A stretch of DNA of 64,000 nt from Callaeas wilsoni (taxonomy: Eukaryota > Chordata > Aves > Passeriformes > Callaeidae): the NCBI GenBank assembly GCA_013398955.1, contig VWPU01017877.1, positions 62,001-126,000 of the forward strand. The letters are read 5' to 3'. Each line of letters starts with the position of its first letter. Position 1 is the stretch's first letter. Positions 25,263 to 36,772 of this stretch are shown here, in pieces. Position numbers and translations under genes: made by a program. The notes under the pieces were generated by a model that was given only the letters and a program-made list of their open reading frames with translations, was not told where the DNA came from and did no database searches.

Positions 25263-28243
25263 ATCCCTCCATCTGTCTACTTACCTAACCTTTCTGACTT
25301 TGTATCTCAAAAATTTGTTGTGCCTTTTGAGTCATGCTGAAGTCATGAGGAACTTCTCCATGAAGCTTAACTGGAATTCCCACAGCTACCAAACAAAGTT
25401 CAGCCTGGGTTATGACTTAAGCTTGCAAGAGTAAAGGTGGACATCAGGGGACACTAAGACTCCTGTTACCTCAGCAGCCCACCAAAAAGGATTGGTGCAG
25501 AGTCCTGGTGGTCAATAGCTCAACCTCAGTTCAAACAAGGATCATCACCAATGGTCTGGCTAAGTTATGGCAGCCTCCGAGGATGGACATTCCTCAGAAT
25601 CTCTGAGCACCCATCCCAGTGCTGCACTGCTGTGATTGTGAGATTACATGGATTAAGCAGGGTAGATCCCATTGAGGGGGGGATGCTTTAGGTGCAGCAG
25701 AGTAACGTTGCTGCCCCAGGCATTGCTTTTTCCCTGGTTGACACCTGAGCTGCACTGCAGTGTTTAGGTGTTTAGAGTTAAAATCCTAATGAGAAAGCCC
25801 ATGTTAGCCACAGGCTTGAGCTTGTAGCTGGAGGGATCAGCAGATGAATCCAAGCTCTCATCCTGGCTTGGTTCTGGTGGCTTCTGTTGCTACTGAAAGA
25901 GAGAAGCTGCTGCTGGTGGCACTTCTTCCCTCGCCCCTTCCTCACCCCTCTGCAGTCCTGCAGAGACACAGGGTGGTGCAGGGGGGCTTTTGGAGGGGCT
26001 CTGGGGGAGAAAAGGGGCTGCTGCTTGAGGCAGAGTCAGGCAGACAGGACAGAGCTGCACACAGGGAAAAGTCTTTGTCTAATGAGATGTCTGGTGAGTA
26101 AAGGTCTGGGATGGGGATGCCTGAAATCTTTGGCTACCAGGCAGGGAGAGGGATTTAGTACTGATTACAGCCTCACCAAACTCTGCTAATCCTAAGGCCT
26201 CTTCTGAGTGTTTCTGCCTGTTCTGCCTCAAATCAAAGCTTTTTCTACCCAGCTGAGAGTCACTCAGAGAGCTCTGACTTCAAGGCTTTCAGCAAGACTA
26301 GGAGTCTGGCATTTGATAACCCAGCCCAATCCCAGCTTGAAGAAATGCTTTCTGGTTCCCCACATTTGCTCAAACATTTCGAAGACAGCACCTTTGCATC
26401 TCTTTGGACTCCTGGGCAGCTACTGTACTGGTTAGAGGGTTGCTGTCTTCCACAGGCCTGGCTGTACCTCATGGGTTTTCCGTGTCCTGCCATATGAAGC
26501 TATAACAACGAACAAACCTTCAGTCCCTCCAGGTTTTGCTGAATAAATGTCAGAAACTATTATCTGCCATCTGCAGGAGTGCTGCTCAAAAGCAAGAGAA
26601 GGCCATCCATATTTAAACGGAAAGGCTGATGCCAGAGAATAGACAAGCTCCATTAGGCTGTATTATTTGTGCTATCACTATGTTCCATATCTAAACCAAG
26701 TACTTAAAAAGATACTTGTGAAAAAAGAAGACTCTTGGTATTTTCGGAAACTATTGTTTCTCCATTCATCGTTACAGCCATGTATTTCCTTTATTCTCAA
26801 AGCTCCAGAATGGACATACCAGGGGAATCTTAGATATGGGGCATGAGTACAAATCTGATTATCATTTTTAGGGAGGGAAGACATTGCGCTAATTGAGCAA
26901 CACATCCTCTGAGCAAAGCTTTGTAGCCTCTTGCCTAAAACCAGGCAGCACATCCCTCTGGATTACCCAGTAAACCCACCAGTGAGACATAACACCTTTT
27001 CCATTTGTCAGGAGTAACACCAAGCCACCAGGCTCCGAAACTCTGCAAGTACAGTTGACAAAACTGCTGTGAAATCATGTTCAGAATTACTCCTCCTCGT
27101 CCTCTCATTTACACTCTCTAGAGGGTATATCAGAATAAGAGGCAGAATATGATGGTTCTTTTTGCATTTGCTACCAATCAGATGGAAAACATATTGTGGG
27201 AAGTGTGGGATTTTGACGCGATCACAGGATTTGCAAAACAAACTGCTCTGAAACTATTTTACAAATCTCTAAATAGCAGTCTAAAGTGAGTTTTATTTTG
27301 GCTTTTTTAAAGATCTCTCAGTGGGCTCGAATACTTTCCAGATTTCTAATGTTCATGTTTTCTTGCTGCTTCATTTTCAGTTGTTGTCGGTTTTGGTTTT
27401 GGCTTTCTGTGTCTAATCTGTTCCCTGGTATCTAGAGCTCTCCCAGCTCCCTGCCATCTGGGTTCTGTGAGGTGCTGCTGGGAGAGGAGGGGGTCCTGTA
27501 TTCCCTTGGGGAGCCTGGCCATGTGCTGCTGGTGTGAGTGGCAGGAGACCTGAGAGCACAGAGCCTGCCAGGGGAGCAGTGGACTGGAGGGAGTGCTAGG
27601 CTGGATGCCCTGGGTTTCTGTCCAGTCGGAATGAGGCTCAAGACCCCTGTACCATGCTGTGTATAAGCTGAGCTCTCAGGTGACAGATCAGATCCATCCA
27701 AGCCGTGGGAAGAAGAACTCATGGACTGCTGCTGGCAGAACCATGAGTCTCCAAGAGAATCCCCAGGTTACCCCCAGTGATGGTTTTGGTGAGGGCTGGT
27801 GGGTTTCCAGCATGTCTGGGATGGAGGTGCGGGCTGCAAGGCTCAGCCACCAGCAGGGAAGAGGATAAGGAAAGGTGTCTGTCCTGGACAGCAAATCCCA
27901 AGCAGCAGCACTGCAACGTGCCCTGGCTCACACTCGGAATCACTGGTGCCTACACCAACACAAGCCCTCCCAGGAGCTTCTCCTGCATGTTAGCAACAGC
28001 TCTCACACCACAGTACAGCCTGTGGGAAAGGCCCAGCAGAGCCATCCCCTCTGTGCAGCTTTGTCCTCTTCTGAGGCTGCAGGAGACGTGTTTTTTTGGC
28101 TCCGTGAGCCAGTCCAAACAGAGATTAATACCCCATTGAAAAGAGCTGGTCCTTCCTGGTATTTTATTTTAATGGCAAAAAAACGTGAAGTGCCCTTGGT
28201 TTGCAGGTCATTTTCTAATATGTTTCCCACTTGATTTTCCCAG

Positions 28244-28350
28244 GCATGTCGGAGAGGTCAAACCTGGAGCTGATAACTCTGACCTGTACCTGTGTGGCTG
28301 CGACGCTGTTCTGGCTCCTGTTGACTCTCTTCATTCGGAGGCTGAAGAGG
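28244..28350 (+). CDS. FLT1: FLT1 exon 16: transmembrane helix
   Basis: The exon is 107 bp, from acceptor TTTTCCCAG to donor AGG|GTAAGA. It is phase 1 in and phase 0 out. It encodes GMSERSNLELITLTCTCVAA followed by TLFWLLLTLFIRRLKR. The hydrophobic run from LELITL to LLLTLFI is the single membrane-spanning helix, and the basic RRLKR cluster is the cytoplasmic stop-transfer signal. The helix is virtually the same as in human FLT1, which makes this one of the strongest identity markers. Confidence 0.97.
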
Positions 28351-28490
28351 GTAAGAACAGACAGCGATTGCCCTATGGCACCTGCCTCTCCTTGGCAGCC
28401 CTTTGCTCATGTCAGAAAATTTTTCCCAGGTTGCTGGGATTGCTGAGTTTACCAAAGGAAAATTCTGTTTTACTTTCACAGCACCAAGTC

Positions 28491-28636
28491 TGCCAGAGTT
28501 CAAGGAGTATTGGGACAACATTCTCAGGCACATGGCATGGCTCTTGGGGCTGTCCTGTGCAAGGCCAGGAAGTGAACTTTGATGATCCTTGTGGGTTCCT
28601 TCCAACTCAGAATATCCTATGATTCTATGATTCTTT
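28491..28636 (+). mobile_element. CR1 LINE 3' tail, sense orientation
   Basis: Only the last 150 bp of a CR1 copy remain, including GGACAACATTCTCAGGCACATGG, GATGATCCTTGTGGGTTCC and the terminal short tandem repeat CTATGATTCTATGATTCT. The microsatellite-like tail in + orientation marks the element's 3' end. It is a typical severely 5'-truncated insertion. Confidence 0.92.
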
Positions 28637-31445
28637 GATACTGCTCACCCTTGTTCCTGGTGCAATAACCAGGCTGCTGATGGATGCTGGAGAACTGTGA
28701 CCTGCAAGGCTGAGTATGAGTGAGCCAGAAAGGAAAGCCCAGACGAGGACAAGGCTCTGAGGCTCACAAGAATTTGGGTGCCTGACTAACACCAAAGGCA
28801 TCCTCATTCCCTTATAAAGACTGTGGGGGTTTGGCATCTTAATGTCTTTGAAGATCTGAGTGAGCGGGAATGACAGATCTTCACAGAATGTGTCTGGTTC
28901 ACACAGTGTCTGGTATAATTACATCACTTCCAAAGTGATATTTTACTGAAGGGGTTTTGATGGTGCAGCTTCTAGAGCAGACGATCCTGTACCAACACAA
29001 TAAATTTAACTGCCCCTGCAGCTGACCTTCCTTCTTGTCCAAGGCTGACTGTGATGGTTTTAAACCCCTTTTTGCTGACAGCACCCTGTCTACATTGTAT
29101 GGTGTGTGCAGGTTAAACCACAGCAGCTTTCCCAAGCAGAAAATACAACTCCTCCGTCATGCAGAAAGATCTCAGTGTAACCTGTAGGAGCAGATGGATT
29201 CGAGGAAAGGTACTGGGGCACTGCAAGACATGAGCTGAGAAATGGCTGGGTGCCCCCCTCCACCCACTCGCACACCACCACCAGTGCAGGGGTGTTGCAG
29301 CGCGGCACCACGGGGATCTGCGCACAGCCACCACAGCTGGACGTGTCCCAGCTGGCTGAGTGATGCTCGCTAAAGGTCCACTGCAGCCTGACAGACCATT
29401 TTGTCTCAACCTGCATTAAGGCCTGCCGGTATCTTAGGCTGGGTACAGAGAACTTTTATTGGCTAATGGGAAAGCAGCACTAGACATCCAAATCAGGGCG
29501 GTATGGCAGCAGTCACTCTGCGTGCATTCCTGCTGCTGCAAGCTTTAGTGAGGAGAAATGCGTGGGAGTTTGGGGGGAAAGGAAAGCAGAGGTCAGCTGA
29601 AGCTGTGAAGAAACTTCATAGCTGCAAGAGAAATTACAAGGCAAGAGGGACCAGTACTGAATTCTCAACAGTAATGATGAAGCAAGTTATAACACGACTG
29701 CAAATCTTGGGAAAAAGTAAGCTTTAAATGTAGCAAAGGGTTGCAGATTTTTTTTTATTTTTTTATGAGACCAAAACTTGTTAGATTGTTAAAAGATAAT
29801 AAAAATATCATCATCACTGTAGAACAAGGGACTTTAACTAAATGTCATGTTAAAGCAACTTTCCAGATGAGCCTTTCCAGCTAGTGTTAGTCTATGTTTA
29901 TGGTCTTCTCTGTGTTTCTCTTATAAACCCTTACTCTCAAAGATTTATGTCTGGAATTAGCTCTGAATTAAATTTTATACACAAATTATGTTGCCACAAG
30001 AGAAAAAAAAATATGCTCTCCAAGAGCATTCTCTTAAAGCCTCTCTGTGATGCATATAGGGACAGATTATATCCTTAACAATTTTTTATCATTGAAAATG
30101 TTGCTTCAAATGTCGAATTGTGCCAAAATTTTGATATTGAGTGCATCTGAAGAAAGAACTGTGGGAAACTGAATTTTCCACTCCTCTATTGCTTTTTCTG
30201 GGATAGATCCACTTACAAACTCTTCTAATGTGATGAGTAGGAGCACTCTGGTACACATATCTCTAGCTAGAAATGCCCTTTCTGGAGCACCACACAAATT
30301 TCTGTTTCTACTCATATCCCCCTTATCCATGCCTTTTTCAGACTTAGCGGATGGTTTGGAGCCAGGCTTTAAGCCTCCTGACTTTTTCCCAAGCATCAGT
30401 GCATCCTTCCTGGTACAAAATTTATGGGTTTGGGAAGGTTGAAAAGCAGCTAGAACAGCAGTTGTTAATTACTGTCATTTTAGTCTAGTTGTGTTTGTAA
30501 TTAAGGCATGCACAGCTAGGAATATCCTTCTCAAAAAACATGCCTGGAAATGCAGATATTAGGGACATACTTCCAAGCTGTAGAGGAGGGAAGTTGAAAG
30601 GATTAGGAGGCAGTTTAAGCAAATAATAGAAAAGAGAATATCTGGTTATATCTGTATGTTTGTGGTATCTGTGTATCTTTGTCCATGTGCTACTTACACA
30701 AGCCTAGGAAAAGTAACACATTCAGGTTCAGTTCTGCAGATTTCCCATAAACTCCAACTAATAGCCAGGAAATTTTGGCAAAGACTAGACCTTTTCTATA
30801 GAAATATAAGTACTCCTGTGTCAAGAAAAGTCCAGTGGATTAGAATGGCAATTGATTGCTTGATGCTCTTTGAAGGAACATATATTTCAAAATGGACGAA
30901 CTGCAGGAAAGTTTCAGATCAGGTTCATGTTTCCTTATATTTCTCATGTGAAGTGGGTAATCCATTTACTTTGGAGAAACTAAACTGGCAAATGAATTTG
31001 AAATTTTATGTTTTAAATTATGTGTTTGAGTCCAGCTCTTTGTAAACTCCTCCAGACTCAAATGGTTTGAATAAATTTTTCAGAAATGATACTAAAGAAA
31101 TAAAAAATCCTAAAAATTTGCCAGCAGTTTGTGAAGTGCATAATGTCCAGAGTCCTGATGACTACTCTTGCTCAATTTCTAACCACATATGACCTGTCTT
31201 TGCAGGATATATGGAACAAATAAACACTGGCAATAGAACTCCATCTGTTGCATGTGGCCACTTCTTGCTTTGCACAATCATGAAGGAAAGTTATTTTTAT
31301 CAGCAATGTTTAGTCACTTGCTGAAAGTATTTCTCCTGACTGTGCAGAGGTGTCATAACACCATATGTTAATAGAGACCCACATGGATTTCATTGAAGGA
31401 ACTGGTATGTCACATGGGAGGAAAGCTAGAGGAAGGAGTTTCTTT

Positions 31446-31475
31446 TATATAAAAACTCTTTATATAAAAACTCTA
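31446..31475. repeat. 15-bp tandem duplication
   Basis: TATATAAAAACTCT occurs twice in direct succession in intron 16, about 140 bp before exon 17. It is a small local duplication with no evident function. Confidence 0.75.
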
Positions 31476-31614
31476 AAGGAGTCAAACCATACACTGTGCA
31501 CTGAAACATGCAGCCTTGTGAACAGAATGAACTTGGAACCCTTGACCCAAACAAGAAAATGCTGACAGATACCCTTATCCTCCTTTTCATTTTGAAATTG
31601 TCTTTGTTTTCTAG

Positions 31615-31753
31615 CCCCATTCCTCTGAAATGAAGACCAACCATTACCTGTCGATCATAATGGATCCTGATGAAGTCCCCTTAGATGAGCAATGTGAACG
31701 TCTACCTTATGATGCCAGCAAGTGGGAAATTGCAAGAGAAAGGCTTAAGCTAG
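31615..31753 (+). CDS. FLT1: FLT1 exon 17: juxtamembrane segment and start of kinase domain
   Basis: The exon is 139 bp, from acceptor GTTTTCTAG to donor CTAG|GTAATA. It is phase 0 in and phase 1 out. It encodes [20 protein letters not shown], then [20 protein letters not shown] and RERLKL. The juxtamembrane segment of FLT1 contains a serine-rich element known to repress signalling relative to KDR. Here it reads [13 protein letters not shown] against human SSSEIKTDYLS, a slightly longer version. [17 protein letters not shown] leads directly into the ATP-binding loop in exon 18. Confidence 0.96.
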
Positions 31754-32007
31754 GTAATATTGGAATGGTTCGTATAGAGTTTGCATTGATTGGATAAGAT
31801 GCATCTGTAACTATGGGTGAAAGAGGAGCTGTGTGAGTTCCAGGCACGCAGCACAGCATACTGCTGGGTTTGGTGTGATCTATTCCACACTGAGAGCACT
31901 CATCTGCAAATGAATTGCAGCCTTTAGGACTGACTGACCATGTCTACTTGACTTTTCACATGTATATTTTGGCTCCATGTAGGAAAATGAAAATGGAACC
32001 ACGAGCT

Positions 32008-32255
32008 CATTTAGGTTGGAAAAGACCCTTAAGATGAAGTCCAACCATGAATAATCTACTGTTCACTCCAGGAAAAAGCTGTGGGAGACAGTGACAAAGG
32101 CTTTACTAAGGTCCAGGTAGACAATATACACAGCCTTTCCCTTATCTATTAAGTTGGCCACCTGGCCATAGAAGGAGAATATAGACAAGAATGATGCATT
32201 CTGGATTTTGGAAACTGATTTACTTAAAATATAACACAAACAGGGCAATCAAAGA
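32008..32255 (-). mobile_element. CR1 LINE fragment with reverse-transcriptase remnant
   Basis: The + strand starts TTTAGGTTGGAAAAGACCCTTAAGATG, a reversed CR1 tail, and then jumps to reversed reverse-transcriptase sequence. On the minus strand 32,100-32,250 still reads DKGKAVYIVYLDLSKAF, the CR1 RT motif around the catalytic YLD(F/L)SKAF block. The aspartate that normally follows AF is valine. The missing part between tail and RT indicates an internal deletion or two separate insertions. The copy is non-functional. Confidence 0.8.
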
Positions 32256-32352
32256 ATTCCAAATCAGGCTGCCAACTTCAATATTTCTCTCTCTAGACTC
32301 AGGAGCCTGACCTTTGGCATTTACTGAAATTTTGGTGATTTACTATAATAAC

Positions 32353-32789
32353 GATGAAGGATCTGGAGGGGAAGCTGTATGAGGAGCAGTTGAGGTCACT
32401 TGGTCTGTTCACCCTGGAGAAGAGAAGACTGAGGGGGGACTTCATTGCAGTTACAACTTCCTCATGAAGGGGAAGAGGAGGGGCAGGCACTGATCTCTTC
32501 CCTGTGGTGACCAGTGACAGGACCCGAGGGAATGGCCTGAAGCTGTGTCAGGAGAGGTTTAAGTTGGATATAAGGGAAAGGTTCTTTACCCAGGAAGTGG
32601 TTGGGCACTGGAACAGGCTCCCCAGGGAAGTGGTCACAGCATCAAGCCTGCTGGAGTTCAAGAAGCATCTAGACAACACTCATGCACACATGGTGTGCTG
32701 CTTGGAGTTGTGCTGTCCAGGACCAGGATCATCCACAAGGATGATCCTTGTGGGTCCCTTCCAACTCAGCATATTCTATGATTCTATGG
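32353..32789 (+). mobile_element. CR1 LINE fragment, sense orientation
   Basis: Sense-orientation CR1 ORF2 end and 3' UTR. It includes GATGAAGGATCTGGAGGGGAAG, CACCCTGGAGAAGAGAAGACTGAGGGG, GAACAGGCTCCCCAGGGAAGTGG and GATGATCCTTGTGGGTCCC, and ends ATTCTATGATTCTATGG. The 5' end is truncated. It lies only about 100 bp from the inverted CR1 fragment, so intron 17 contains a small inverted CR1 pair. Confidence 0.92.
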
Positions 32790-35700
32790 TTTTCTTCCCT
32801 TTCTTCAACCTGGAAACTTGGTAAAAAGCCTGTGCAGAAATGGGTCCTCATAATCCATCCTGCACCTCTTCCTGTTTCTCCCTCTCCTTCTTTTTCCAGC
32901 ACAATCTCCTTGTTTTCCCTCTGAGCTGCAGTTTTATAACTATTCTGTTATTGCACCACAAAGTACAAGAATGTGACATGTAAGTCCACACATAAATAAA
33001 TAAATATCCTTGAAAACTTGAAACCTATAGCCAGCTCCCCTATAGATGTCCCAGCAAAAGGCAAGGGTTTGGGACCATTCCTTATTAAGCCTAGTGTGGA
33101 GGTGATGAGAAGGGAAGGGGGGAAGGGATCATATTTTGAAGTTGATTAATCCCTCCAGAAACCACACAGATTTTAGCAAGAAGGTCAACATTAAAATGTT
33201 AGTGATAAGCTCAGGCTTGTTGCTATAGTGCTGTTTGTTCTTTCAGGCATGCATTACATTTGTCCTACAGCAAGGTCTAGAAAATCCTTGCATTTTAGTT
33301 AGGAGCTGTAACAGATTCCTCCTGTCTCCTGGGTATCAGGGACAGAGCTTAGTTAACATATGTGCAAAATTAGGATCACACTTAATTTGCCTGCCAGAAG
33401 ACACGAGGTGACCAGATGTGGATAAGCAGAGCTGAAATACATTGCTCTCGATTTATAATTCTCAAACACAATTCTGGGAATGCTGGAACCTCCTGCTGGA
33501 GTGACTTCAATCTTCAGAGAATTTTCTTAAAAAGATGGACCAAGAGCTTGATGTGCAGACAATGTGACCACTGGGAAAGAAACAAGCAGAAATGGAATGT
33601 AAACACCAAGGAGAAACCCATGCCTTGCAGGGTTAGTGTTTGGAGTCCAGAGGTGACGAACGATGACCAGAGAATGAGTTAAAAGTGGAAGAAGTGGTGT
33701 AAACAAATAAAGAATGCTGACAATGAATGAGAACCAGATTTGAAGAAGTCGTGTATGTGCAGTATGCTAGATTAGCTCAATGCAAGTCCTGCTTACATGG
33801 CAGTTGGCTCAGTCTTTGAGTAACCTTGGCAGTCTCTGAGGATTAGTGTCTCACAAACACAAAATGTGCTTCTATGGTTTTTAAAAAATATTTTTACTTA
33901 GAAATGCAACCCCTTCCAGCATCTGATGTGACTGTTTTTCTCTTTCCACCTACTTATCCTCCAGGACACATATTTATTATAACTTTTGCAAAGAAGTCTC
34001 TCCTTTCAGCCCACGTCTCTTTTGCTGTGTGTTCCTCCAACATGCATACACACAGCCTACGGCTGTGACACAATGCTTATATAACAGGACTCCCCCTTCA
34101 TCTCTAAGGGGTACAGACATTACAGGAAATTTCGTATGGGCATCACTGAAGTCAGGCTAATTAACATTCAGCATAGATTAGTCTCACTGAGAGTAAAATG
34201 TCATCTTTTCATTAGGCAGAAAAATACTGGTGCTATAAATCACTGTCACTGTGGTTGGCTATAACACACTGTGTTAGCTGAGCTGTCATGCACTTCTCAC
34301 GTTACTCTTGGGCTTGACCTTCCTAATGTGGAGAGGTGGCACAGTGCTGATGCTGGGATGCAGGACCCGGAGGAGTGTGGCTGCTGGCTCCAGCGCAGTG
34401 TCACACACGCTGGTGGCAGCTGGCTTCCTGAGCCCCAGCCCACGGCGCTGGCACCGAGCACAGCACCTTCCACTCTCCTGCACGTGCACATCTGTCCCAT
34501 GTAACATAATGGAAAACATGAAGCCTCATGTGGGGAAAACCCAGATGACTCAAACCACGGCAAAGAACCTGAGAAATGAACACACCTTCGAGCCTGTGCC
34601 TTCCCACAGACATGGGGTGCGGTGTCTGCAAATGTTTTTTGCTAGTGCCCTGTCCAGCAACTGACATGCTTGAAGGACCCTGCTAAAATGGGACTGAAAT
34701 GAAAACCTCCCAATCTGAAACTCCTTGACTGAGGTGTACGTTCACTTAAATGCGTTCTGAGCGACCCAGTAAATCCAAATCAAGTGTTGAAAACTTAAGT
34801 AGATCACTTTGCTTCATTGGTCTGGATCTAAATGATGCAACATTACACACCTCAGCATTACCCCAGTGAAGCTGCTCAAAGGCTATGACAAGACGACTGC
34901 TCAGATGGTTGGGCAACTTAATATTCCTCTGTTTAATAATTTTGTAGTTAATTTGTGTGTCAGCATAAGGGGCTTTTGCAAGAACAACCATAGCCACAAT
35001 TGCATACTAAACTGGAGTTTTGAGCTACATGTCGAAAAGTTAAAGCAGCTCTGTCCTGTGCTACCATTCAGCATGGTACAAACAACAGCAGAGCAGCAAA
35101 GACAAACGTTTTTACAGTTTCCCATTGAATCACATGGCTGTTTAGAGAAGGAAGTGCTGTCTCTAGTGCTCATTCTCCTTTTTGAAAGGTGAGCAGCTTT
35201 GCAGAGCTTTACGAGCCAGTGTGTTTTCCAAGTGGTGACTAAGTAGGTTATCACGATGTGGGAAGTGAATTAACGGTGATGGAAACAGATTAAAACTATG
35301 GATTAAACAAAGGTATGATGGGTTTTATAGGACCTCAAACTGCAAGTTCTTCTCATAGAAACTATGAACAGTCAAAACATTAAGGACTAAAAACATAAAT
35401 TCACTAAGAAAACTGAGACCTCAGTCTTAAAGATGCTTCCCTTATACACCTGCTGAATGAAGAATCTATATGCAGTAACTGAAAAAGGTGACAGTAGGTT
35501 TTTAGAAGCACACTGATTCATCTGTATTTCTCTATCAAACACTAAGCCCTTCACAAACCCAGGTCAGTCTGTTGATACTTTTCAGTCATGTAGATAAAGT
35601 TCTTTGTGGTTTTTATTTGCTGTAAAAAAAAAAAATCACAACACTTTCACACATCTAGGGAGCAAATAATTTTCTGGGGGTTTTCTGGCTTAGCATATTC

Positions 35701-36667
35701 CACTTCATGTTTCTGTTGCTTTAATAACATATGCTATTAGCTTCTACTGACAGACATACTGACAATTACGTTTTACATATAATATACACATATAAAAGGC
35801 AGTATTGATTTAATTTAGAACAGACAGCAGCTCTTTTTCTCTGCTTGCAAGTATCTGAGTGGGATTCATCTCTCACTCAGATACCAACAAGATAGATGTC
35901 CAAGTGAGAGCTAGTCAAGCAGGTGTTCATCATAGGAGTAGACAATTGTCCTATGGAGATGGTGATGTCACATGTGCATATCTGAGAAATAAATATATAG
36001 CACATGTTATCCTTTCCTTTTACATGAAAAGCTGACTGTTATTTTCTGCCCTTCTCTACACCACAGTTCCTGCTGCCATACTCTTGTTAGCCACTTTGGT
36101 ACCTGGGTTCTGCTGAAGGTGAAGCACAAATGCAATCTGAAAATATTTACATGGAAATAAAAATTATTGCTAGCTGATATGTTGACAAGGTCTCTCTGAC
36201 CAAGCCTTTGACAGCTGCTGTAGAAGGGCAGAGGCAGCCAGACCTGTCCATGTGAACATATTGTAAAAGGGGCAGAGGGTCTGTGTTATTGAGGACATAA
36301 CTGGCAGCACCACAGGCTGCTGCATGGTGCAGTGTGCTCAGGGAAAAGAGGAGCAAAATCTTTCTTTGGCAGAGCTAGACTGAAGAAATCAGGTTTGAAG
36401 CCACTGTACCTCCACCAAATGGTTGCACTCATTTAGTGACATTTTCACTCCTATCACTTGCTCCCTCTGATGACTCTGTCTTCTAGTTTGACTGCTTACT
36501 TAAAAAAAAAACCAACAAACCAAAAAACCTAAACCAGCTATATGTTGGAAATATAACTATGGGACTGACTGGAAAGTACATTTTTCAGTTCATGACCTAT
36601 GAAGCCATTTGCTGGCAAGATTCCTTTTTTTACCAAGATGTATAATTTCACTTTATTTTCTTTACAG

Positions 36668-36772
36668 GAAAGTCTCTTGGACATGGAGCTTTCGGAAAGG
36701 TGGTACAAGCATCTGCCTTTGGAATTAGGAAATCACCAACATGCAGAATAGTTGCTGTGAAAATGCTGAAAG
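36668..36772 (+). CDS. FLT1: FLT1 exon 18: kinase ATP-binding loop and catalytic lysine
   Basis: The exon is 105 bp, from acceptor TCTTTACAG to donor AAAG|GTATCT, with phase 1 at both ends. It encodes [20 protein letters not shown] followed by [23 protein letters not shown] is the glycine-rich loop (GxGxxG intact; human has GRGAFG). VAVK supplies the lysine that anchors ATP phosphates. All residues needed for ATP binding in the N-lobe are present. Confidence 0.97.

Larger units (their letters stand above)
22102..28243 (+). other. FLT1: FLT1 intron 15
   Basis: A 6.1-kb phase-1 intron. It contains an inverted CR1 fragment at about 23.19-23.76 kb and a CT-rich simple stretch at about 25.24 kb. 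From 25.8 to 28.1 kb the base composition is GC-richer and yields many chance ORFs, none resembling a known family. Confidence 0.85.
28351..31614 (+). other. FLT1: FLT1 intron 16
   Basis: A 3.3-kb phase-0 intron. A CR1 3' tail sits about 140 bp after the donor. The part from 29.1 to 29.5 kb is GC-rich, and the rest is AT-rich. A small perfect tandem duplication lies near 31.45 kb. Confidence 0.85.
31754..36667 (+). other. FLT1: FLT1 intron 17
   Basis: A 4.9-kb phase-1 intron. Two CR1 fragments in opposite orientation lie at about 32.0-32.8 kb. The rest, from 32.8 to 36.66 kb, shows no recognisable repeat or exon. Confidence 0.85.

Noticed and set aside
27432..28234. Cluster of overlapping ORFs up to 120 aa before exon 16
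   Set aside because: GC-rich intron sequence open in several frames at once, with no similarity and no consistent coding frame.
29040..29420. Possible ERV LTR (GGTTTTAAACC and GGTTAAACCAC motifs)
   Set aside because: The short motifs recall avian LTR starts, but no TG...CA inverted ends or target-site duplications could be found.
32063..32248. Minus-strand ORF with reverse-transcriptase motif as a possible gene
   Set aside because: It is a CR1 remnant with a substituted aspartate and no upstream RT or endonuclease domains.
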